Assembly: GCA_958450325.1 (NCBI GenBank)
Contig: OY288247.1
Location: 59,337,701-59,401,700 of the forward strand
Direction: 5' to 3'
DNA from: Agrostemma githago
Taxonomy: Eukaryota; Streptophyta; Magnoliopsida; Caryophyllales; Caryophyllaceae
DNA: 64,000 nucleotides
Below are positions 56,613 through 64,000 of this stretch, piece after piece. How positions within the stretch are numbered: position 1 is the first letter of the stretch; each line of letters opens with the position of its first letter. Both the position numbers and the translations under genes were made by a program. The notes below the pieces were generated by a model. That model made no database searches. It saw only the letters and a program-made list of their open reading frames with translations, and was not told the DNA's origin.

Positions 56613-57458
56613 TCAATATATATGTTATAATAATAAAAATTTCACTTTGAAAGTAATTGTGAGTATTAGTAATAAGAGCATTTGCATAATTATGTTCGAT
56701 TTCAAGTTTAGGTGAACCGTACTACATCAATCTTCAAAATTGAGTTAATCGACTTTGAATCAAGTCAAACCTACAAATAGTGATGATTTATTAGTATTAT
56801 TTATTCAGTCATACAAGTTTTTGTGTTATTGAATTTATTAATGTCAAATATAATTTATTTATTTTTATTTGGATTATGTAAGATGTTTTCCATACAAAGT
56901 TTTGATTTAACCTTTTAAATTACGAAATTACCTTTTTCTAACGCAATTTTATTCAATCTAACGTATTTTTCTTAATATTTTCAAATTTATCCTTCTCATC
57001 ATGATAAACCAATAAAGAAGAACTTGACACATGTCGCGCTCTCAAAGAAAATTTTCCCGTCTAAAGTGAAGTATATTAATGGGTTGATCATATTGGGCTT
57101 TTCAAAGAGACTTATCAAATCAATCCATAACTATTGATAAACAAAATCATTTCAAAACGTAAGAAAATCATGGATCGAACTAGTGCAATAAATATGTCAC
57201 ATATACATAAACCTCCCTTCGGGTTTTTTTTATTGTCGGATTTCATGAATACATGTGAGGAATATTTTATTAAAATGTACAATAGCAATAAAAAACGAAT
57301 TGGGGTATATTTTATGAAATAATAAAGAATTAGCCAAATTATCATCCCAACCTAAACTAAAATTACATTTTAACATATACAACATATTTTTAAATTTATT
57401 GTCATACTAATACAATATCTTAATAATAAGTCGTGCATTTGCACAAGGCCTAAACTAG
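56613..57458 (+). mobile_element. Non-autonomous Helitron, 846 bp
   Basis: The 5' end is TCAATATATATGTTATAATA after an A. The 3' end is a hairpin, GTGCATTTGCAC, followed by AAGGCCTAAACTAG and a T. This is the Helitron pattern A^TC…CTAG^T. No Rep/helicase. Confidence 0.75.
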
Positions 57459-57530
57459 TAATTCACAGTTCTCCCAACCAAGAACAATTTTTATCTCGTT
57501 TGCATGCAACTATTCAAGTCACAATTACAG

Positions 57531-57880
57531 ATCGATCATGAGTATTAATTCAATTAGTGATGAGTTAATCACCGTTTTTCTTATATTACTTGTTTGGTTA
57601 TGGTAATTATTTTTTCTAATTACTCTTTAATTGAAATTGAAGGATTAAATTAGGTTTTTTTTTTCTAATTATTGTTTTATTGAAATTGGTGGAATAAATT
57701 AGGGGATCGATCATTAGTCCTAATTCAATTAATGATGAACTAATCGTCGTTTTCCCTAAATTAATTGTTTGGTTACATTAATTACTTTTTTAATCAAAAT
57801 TCAATCGAAATTGAAGGATTAAATTAGGGTTTAATTATATTTTTTTTTCTAATTATTGTTTAATTGCAATTCGTGGAGTA
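57531..57880. repeat. 175-bp tandem duplication
   Basis: The two copies begin GATCGATCAT(G/T)AGT at about 57531 and 57705 and share 'GAAATTGAAGGATTAAATTA'. No coding sequence in 57459-58148 otherwise. Confidence 0.65.
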
Positions 57881-58148
57881 AATTAGGGTTTATGGAACAC
57901 ATTGGAGAGTGGTCGGGGTGGTCACGATGGTGGTGGTGGTCGTCGTCGGGTTGGGTGAGTGGATTCGATTAGGTTGAATTTCAATTAAATTTGGATATAT
58001 CGAAATGAGAGGTGAAATGAGAAGGGTAATATCGTCTCGCCATGTTGGGATTGAGTAAAACCTCGTTAGGAAAAAACACTACCCTTAAATTATTAACATG
58101 ATTTAAGTAAATCATTATCCTATCTACGAAGTACAATGAAGAATCCAG

Positions 58149-58355
58149 TGTGATCAAGATAATTTAAAACAAGTGTTTCTAAGTGTAAAAAAAACATTTC
58201 TCAAAATAATTTGTAAAAGTTATCATGGCTCAGTGGGTAAAATTAATGAGTTGTGTGATCAAGATAATTTAAACAAGTGTTTTTAAATGTAAAAAAACAT
58301 TTCTCAAAATAATTTGTAAAAGTTACCGTGGCTCAGTGTGTAAAATTAATGAGTT
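58149..58355. repeat. 104-bp tandem duplication with tRNA-like word
   Basis: Two copies beginning GTGTGATCAAGATAATTTAA. Each holds a 'TGGCTCAGTG(G/T)GTAAA' word that resembles a Pol III box A, so it may come from a SINE. Confidence 0.8.
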
Positions 58356-58449
58356 TTGAGGGAACCCCTATCCCGTTTTAATAATTGTTCCTCTTATAAC
58401 ACGTCGTTTCCTCTATAAGCACGGTCTATAGAGCATTTGAACCATGTTA

Positions 58450-58521
58450 TCGTCCGATCATCATGGATGTTTGGCGGGAAATATCTATAGACACGAGCAT
58501 GACAAATGCGGGTGGCACATA
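58450..58521 (-). repeat. Relic of a Retand-like LTR end
   Basis: 'CGTCCGATCATCAT', then 'TCTATAGACAC' and 'AAATGCGGGTG', match in order the last 70 bases of the LTRs at 12717, 25073 and 30294, with many changes. No other part of that LTR is recognised next to it. Confidence 0.6.
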
Positions 58522-59120
58522 TTCCTACCTCGGGGATGACACCTCACCGAAACAAAAAAGTCTTATATCGACCTCAGAATCAGTTATGCATCTGTCCAGA
58601 GTCCTTAAAAGGCTAACCTTCATAGGCTTACATTGTTCAATCAGTCTTACATTAAACCTTCCCCTAAATAAGAGGTCTCGTGGTTGGATTAAGGATAAGC
58701 TATATGTGAGTACCATCGAGGTCACAACCATGATACCGAGGCATGTAAAAATATTAAAAATTAAAATTAAGGATATGTGTAACATCCCGAATTTACACGG
58801 GATGTTACACAAAAGGAATAAGATGTATAATTATAACATCTTAGCTTATATTAATAATATACCATGATGGCGGAAACACCATAGTTAACTAAATCCGATT
58901 GTTACCAACATAGATAATTAATATGTCTTAACGCATACAACTACTCTCGGAATTGAAACCCAATCGAAATAAAACTACAAAGTTCAATTATTCAACCTTA
59001 TTCACGACCAAGTAGCACATCAACCTGAAAAAATAACTCCACCGTTAGTGGGGAGTAACTAGGAGTCCTCTCAGTCGTAACTGATGAAAATCTAATTATA
59101 GTTACGAGAATATAATAACA

Positions 59121-60576
59121 TCTTCTATATATAATAAGAGCATCTTTTAGAAGACAAAGAGGGGTGCCACATGGCAGTCCCGACCCATAATCATTCTCAA
59201 CAAAAATACACGTTTTGTATTTAATGCTAAAATAAAATAATTAATAAGGATCAATCCCTAGACCTCCAATTTAATGCATGCACCTTAACCATTGAACCAT
59301 GATTGTTTGATATTAAATTTTGTACGTAAGTTATAAGTTATACTCCGTAGAACATAGTTAGATTATTCAATACAACTATACAAGTAAATTTATTTAAAAT
59401 GCAATATATTTTAGGAAAAAAACAAATTAAAATAAATGTTAATTTTTTGTTATTTTAGATATGCTTTTTTTAAAGTTATTAGTGTTTTTAAAAATATAGT
59501 AAAAACTACTCCCTCATTTCATAATCTTTTGCCTCATTTCATCAATATTTGTAAGGACTATTTTAATGAAATTGTGCAAAACATAGTAAACGGAGGGAGT
59601 ATATTGTGAAAAATTCATAGTTTGAATAGTAAGATCTTATGTCTGTCATTGTCCAACACTGACAACTACAAAAATAAATAAATAATTCTCAATTAATAAA
59701 TTTAGTATAGCATGGTAAAAAAAAGTCAATTACACAAATCTTCTTTACTTCATATCACGTCACACAAGTCAGATATTTTAAAAGAGTTTATTCGTTTATA
59801 TAGTACACCCTCCTTCCTACCATCGATTCTTAATTCTTTATGTGGACCTCTTTATTAATTTGTATTTTGTAAGGGATCACGGAGTATTTGTAATTACATT
59901 AAAACAAATATTTAAAAACTTGATTATTTAAATAACGGGATTATTATTAAGCGACATAAAATTTAGTGCTATTGATTTTTTTTGTTCTTTTCTAATTTTC
60001 AGTATTAAAATAAAATACATAAATACTAATATTTCATATTTTTAATGTTTTTAATGTTTTTTCTTTTGATCAAATGGACTCGACTTTCTTACATTAATGG
60101 TCATTTCAGGCTGCATATCGAAATTTATGAGTGTCCACTCAGTAAAAAGAATCGAGTAAATTTGCGAGCTGGTATCGAAATTACGAAGATTTTAAATGAT
60201 TGTGTAAGCCGTGAATACAAAATACGAGTACGTAATTACAAGGCAGAAAACAATGTATCCGCCGCCTAGAATAATCTAATTTAAGAAGCCAATTTTTTTG
60301 TGAAGTTTAACCGCCATAAATAATTCGGAAAAATATCGTTTTACTAACTTTATAAATCATTTAAAATATCAAGTATCAAGTTGTTACTGTTTTTTAAATG
60401 TTTGGATATAAAAATACTAAAAATGAATTTTATGTTCAATATTTTTTTTTTCATTTTCCATTTCCCAAAATACCTGAAGAGAATTAATATAGTTAAATGT
60501 TATTTCACTTTATAGAATAACATACGTAGTATTGTTTTTAAAAACCGTCACGCAATTTGCGCGGGGTTAAAACTAG
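59121..60576 (+). mobile_element. Non-autonomous Helitron, 1456 bp, in the LTR copy
   Basis: It begins TCTTCTATATATAATAAG after A (59120). It ends with a hairpin-like GTCACGCAATTTGCGCGGGG, TTAAAACTAG and T (60577). Removing it restores the sequence TAACATATACTCCATT found in the empty LTR at about 7448, so the insertion between A and T is directly shown. It contains a Stowaway MITE and a SINE-like word near 59270. Confidence 0.88.
59509..59599. mobile_element. Stowaway-like MITE inside the Helitron
   Basis: CTCCCTCATTTCATAATCTT and AACGGAGGGAG are its ends; about 90 bases long. Confidence 0.65.
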
Positions 60577-61104
60577 TATACTCCATTTTTAAAAAAAACA
60601 TGATAACGTATAAAATTCATCATAACTTGTGATAAAATATTAGTAGCAAGGAAAACACAATAACGTTAATAATACCGAGTCATAGATAAATAAATATAAT
60701 GCAAAACTGATACGACCTTCTAGAACTCGAACCAAAAATATATAGAATAACACGAGCTAAGAACGAGCATTGTCTAGGGCCAATAACCTGAAACCCTAAA
60801 CTTCGATGTCAATAACCTGACACCAAAATAACCCTATGGTGGGACATATAACCGTGAACCCATGTCTAAGACTGGTAAGACTTTCGAGAGACAAAATGTC
60901 TAGTTAAGGCATAAAAGTGCGGACCCTTAACCAATCAAGGCGTAAAAGTGCGGACCCTTGACCCCCAAACGACATATCCATAAACTCATAAGAGTATTCC
61001 ATATGGAACAGTGAACCCTGACCTTAGCAGGCCAATAACCTTAAACCTACCCAATTTACTCGATATCTTATACTCTAACCATACCATATATAAAGTGGAA
61101 CAAT

Positions 61105-61546
61105 GTAGCCTCCACGTATAACTCAGGTTGTAGCCTTGCCTAGCTAACAAAAAATCACTCTGAGGGAAATATCTTGCCTTCAATTCCTTCATCACCTGAG
61201 CCCATAAACAATCAGTCCCAGTTACTAACCTCCATGCTTAATTGTTTGCCAAGAAGTGCCTTATTAAATTGCTCAAAATCTCAGAACCCCAACCCTCCAT
61301 CCTCCTTTGGTCGACATAGTTTCCTCCACGCCACCCAAGATATTCCACTTTGTCTTCCCTGTGACTCCACAAAAAACGAGACACTAATGCAGTGAGCTCA
61401 GCACAAAAGTTTACCGGGATTCTAAACACACTCATTACATAGTTAGGGAGTGAATTGGCTACCGCTTTTATAAGAACCTCCCTACCAGCCCTCGACAATA
61501 TTTTCCCACGCCATCCTTGAAGCCTTTTGTTAAGCTTATCACGTAG
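61105..61546 (-). pseudogene. LINE reverse transcriptase C-terminal fragment
   Basis: The minus strand encodes 'LQGWRGKILSRAGREVLIK', 'AVANSLPNYVMSVFRIP' and 'LVSRFLWSHREDK', then after a frameshift near 61240 'LKARYFPQSDFLLARQGYN'. This is the conserved tail after the catalytic core of plant LINE (non-LTR) reverse transcriptases. It is truncated on both sides, at the right by the LTR that starts at 61547 inside the 'RDKLNKRLQGW' region. Confidence 0.85.
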
Positions 61547-61907
61547 TGTAGACACCCACATTTGGCTGCTAAGTGTCTGTAACAGTTTCCAAAAAAACAC
61601 CCGATGATGATCGGACGCAAACATGCTTTAATATAGTCGAATATGGGCTCAAAATCATTAGTATTTGGCTTGGGCTTTTTACGGAGTACAAATATCACAA
61701 AACCAACCTCAAATTCAGGCCCAGCGGGTCGTTTCCAATCAAATAAGACTAATTTGGGTCAAAACCGACACCGGAAATAAAATCGTCTTTTAGTGACCGG
61801 GTCAAACCCCGGTCAAAGTTGTTTCCGAGACACAAAAACAGCCATGCAATTTCGAGAATCCAACTCGAAGTCAAAAACTTCGAAATATCTCGCTCCAGCT
61901 GACCCAC

Positions 61908-62012
61908 TCGATCGAGTGTCAGCCCACTCGGTCGAGTGGACCTCCAAAAGGCCCGTTGTTGCCTCTAAGTTGGGCCACTCGATCGAGTCAGCAGGGGCAC
62001 TCGATCGAGTGA
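61908..62012. repeat. ACTCGATCGAGT palindrome cluster in partial LTR
   Basis: Three perfect copies and one imperfect (ACTCGGTCGAGT) in about 105 bases. It corresponds to cluster 29788-29905. Confidence 0.85.
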
Positions 62013-63285
62013 CCCTAGGCCGGGGGTTAGAGAATTCTTATAAATACCTCCCTTTGCACACAATTTACAACAACTTTTCCGATAACAACTTTTACCCCTC
62101 ATAACTTTGCAATCTTCTTCAACCTTAAACCCTTTACACCTAAACCACCATAACTTTTCCTACATAATATCGAAGCTCCCGTGCCTAAGCCACAACTAGA
62201 CGAGCCCCGTTCCGAGAAGTACAAATCATGTAGGTTGAGGGTGCAAATTCAATCCCGATTTCTCCCTTTTCTTCTTCTCTTTCTCTCGTCTTTTCCGCGT
62301 CGTCCCTCCGTCTTCTTCGCGTCGTTGTCGCGTCCTTTTTTTATTTTCTTTTCCTTTTCTCGTTTCTAATATCGTTAATATTACTACTATCAAAATCACT
62401 AAAATATCCGCCTATTCGTGTCGAATACAAGGGATGACGGGATAAGGAAATCCGAATACGAGAGTATCGCACCCGATGTTGCCGGTCGCTTATCTCAACA
62501 CCCCAAGTATTTGATTGTTGAAGCGAATCAACATCAACAAGATCATTTTTTTATCACGTCGCTAGTCTCTTCTTAGTATTTACATAATCGTTAATATCGC
62601 ACATTCATCAATTTCTAAAACTTTTTCGAATCGAGCACGTTTAAAGATGATATTCGTATTAGACCCTTCTAATCCCTTTATGAGTAGTAACAGTGGTGGA
62701 GCCCTCTCGAGGAGCCCCGCCCTAAACACTCAAGGGCATGATGAGATCGCGAATACTCCTCTTTAAACGCGTCCGATTCCCTTTTTTTTTATGGTTAGAG
62801 CGAAACCTGTTGCAAATCTGACATCACATAATCCGCAAGGGTTAATTACGATGTTGAGATGCGGAGGGAATCTATTTTCAATCTAATCAAACAAGTAAAA
62901 CGTCATTCCTAAGACACGATATCGACTCCGTAGTCGAATATTACGTCTAAAAGAATTAGTCAATAAATCGAACTAACATGAACTCGCTGATGCTAAAGTA
63001 ATCGTCACATAGTTCGAAAGGACTAATTACGACGTTACAACGCGGAGAGAATTATTTCATCTTAGTCCAATTTTAAGCGACTTACAAACGTCTTTCTAGA
63101 ATTCAATCTAAATATTAGATATTGATTCCATAATCAAGTATCGAATATGACGAGTATCGAAAATTTAAGTCGAGTATAAATCGTATCATATTTTTACATG
63201 ACTTAGCGAATTGATCGATTTTCAAAATTAAAAGCAATTTCGAAATCAATGCCAAAATTCGAAATGAACAATGGTTCGTACAGAG

Positions 63286-63466
63286 GGCACTCGATCGAGT
63301 GCTTATCCCACTCGATCGGGTGGCATCCCAAAATCAGGTAGAAGATTTTTTCCGAGGACCACTCGGTCGAGTCCCTACATGACTCGATCGAGTGGCGCCT
63401 CAAGACTTGGGCATAAGGTTTTTTCCGAGGTCCACTCGGTCGAGTCCTTCCATGACTCGATCGAGT
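63286..63466. repeat. ACTCGATCGAGT palindrome cluster in partial LTR
   Basis: Perfect copies alternate with ACTCGGTCGAGT and ACTCGATCGGGT variants. It corresponds to cluster 28402-28541 but has more units, some in a ~63-base higher-order repeat that includes a TTTTTTCCGAGG phrase. Confidence 0.85.
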
Positions 63467-64000
63467 GGCCTCTGTCACGTCGAAACCGTGAGCCTTCAAC
63501 ATATTCCAAGCTTCTATAAATATTTTTATGACTTCAGTCAACACGTGTCAAGTCCATCACGTGTCCTACTCTTTTCAAAACCATGCATCATGTCTTTTAT
63601 ATCATTTTAATCTATCTACAAACCGTTATTATCGTTACTAACTCAATCATTTCTACTTTTGTTGTTTGTTTTATTGTACTAAAACGAACTTCGCATGCTA
63701 AAATAACTTTGACGTTAGTTTAGATGCATTAAATCGACGTAGCAACTTATTCAAATCTTCACATGTTTAGTCAAAATACTGTTTGCATAACATTTCCACC
63801 GAATTACTAACACGCGTATTAAAACATCGAACGATATCTTAGTAGAGGCCGCTAAGTGCGGGTGGGGTTGGGTGTTCTTTGTGAACTTCCCAACACGTAC
63901 CCTCACCCCTTACTCAGAATCATGATTTCCGGATGCCCGAAACCATTGACACACGAGAGTCATTCAATACACGATATTCGATAATGTCGGTATCGGTATC

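Larger units (their letters stand above)
58778..61104. mobile_element. Second copy of the 7084-type LTR, truncated, with Helitron inside
   Basis: It starts TGTAACATCCCG and follows 7084-8050 closely (same GGCGGAAACACCAT, GTAGCACATCAACCTG and hairpin words). Near its start it has an extra inverted phrase, ACACGGGATGTTACA. It stops near 61104, where a LINE fragment begins, so it is 5'-only. Without the Helitron it spans about 870 bases. A hairpin with the CCAATAACCTGAAA loop is at 60775-60798. Confidence 0.75.
61547..64000 (+). mobile_element. Partial long LTR at the window edge, opposite orientation
   Basis: It starts TGTAGACACCCACATTTGG and reads as the reverse complement of the solo LTR at 27298-30294, including its two palindrome clusters. 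At 64000 it has reached the part equivalent to about 27530 of the solo LTR, so roughly 230 bases are missing. Whether it is a solo LTR or the end of a full element cannot be known here. It is inserted in the LINE fragment. Confidence 0.85.

Noticed and set aside
58463..58867. 134-residue plus-strand frame
   Set aside because: It overlaps an LTR relic and the start of an LTR copy, and no family is recognised; chance ORF.

Overview
The window looks like nuclear DNA from a flowering plant, almost entirely eudicot-style transposon-rich sequence around one intact gene. The gene is the chloroplast-division dynamin ARC5/DRP5B: 17 exons with clean GT-AG introns and about 747 codons. The retroelements (Tat/Retand-like Ty3 with very long LTRs and tRNA-Arg primer site, FAR1-type Mutator-like element, CACTA, Helitrons, Stowaway MITEs) are typical of plants. 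Retand-type elements are best known from Silene, so Caryophyllales is possible, but that is only a guess.

Layout. 1-800 is a decayed Ty3 gag on the minus strand. From about 1.1 to 39.6 kb I read one very large, decayed Mutator-like element (MULE). It has a FAR1-type transposase gene on the plus strand (1834-4519) facing a long minus-strand gene that starts at 38916 and ends near 5564. That second gene encodes an N-terminal domain, a linker with three QAGW repeats, and two consecutive Ulp1 (C48) protease-like modules. Its introns and flanks are filled with arrays of a 22-bp minisatellite. The MULE was then split by three later insertions. A 3.66-kb solo LTR (7084-25294) sits in an intron and is itself split by a 14.5-kb Tat/Retand-like retrotransposon (10530-25073, TSD CAAAT). 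A 3.0-kb solo LTR lies at 27298-30294 (TSD AGTAG). A 5.4-kb CACTA element lies at 32054-37424 (TSD TGA) and carries exons captured from a host gene plus its own Ulp1-like exons.

39.5-54.9 kb holds a short promoter region with a MITE 180 bp upstream of the ATG, then ARC5. Its introns contain MITEs, a SINE, a TRIM-like fragment and tandem duplications.

54.9-64 kb is a transposon graveyard: degenerate tandem repeats, a foldback element, two Helitrons (one inserted into a second copy of the 7-kb LTR family), a LINE fragment, and at the right edge a 2.45-kb piece of a long LTR related to the 27-kb solo LTR but in the opposite orientation.

The most unusual signals are: the tandem Ulp1 modules, of which the second lacks the catalytic cysteine; the minisatellite-filled introns, one of which can be spliced in frame; the LTR hairpins with a constant loop and covarying stems; the palindrome clusters in the long LTRs; and the antisense, spliced plant-mobile-domain gene inside the Retand-like element. 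All positions and boundaries were read by eye; no alignments or database searches were run.
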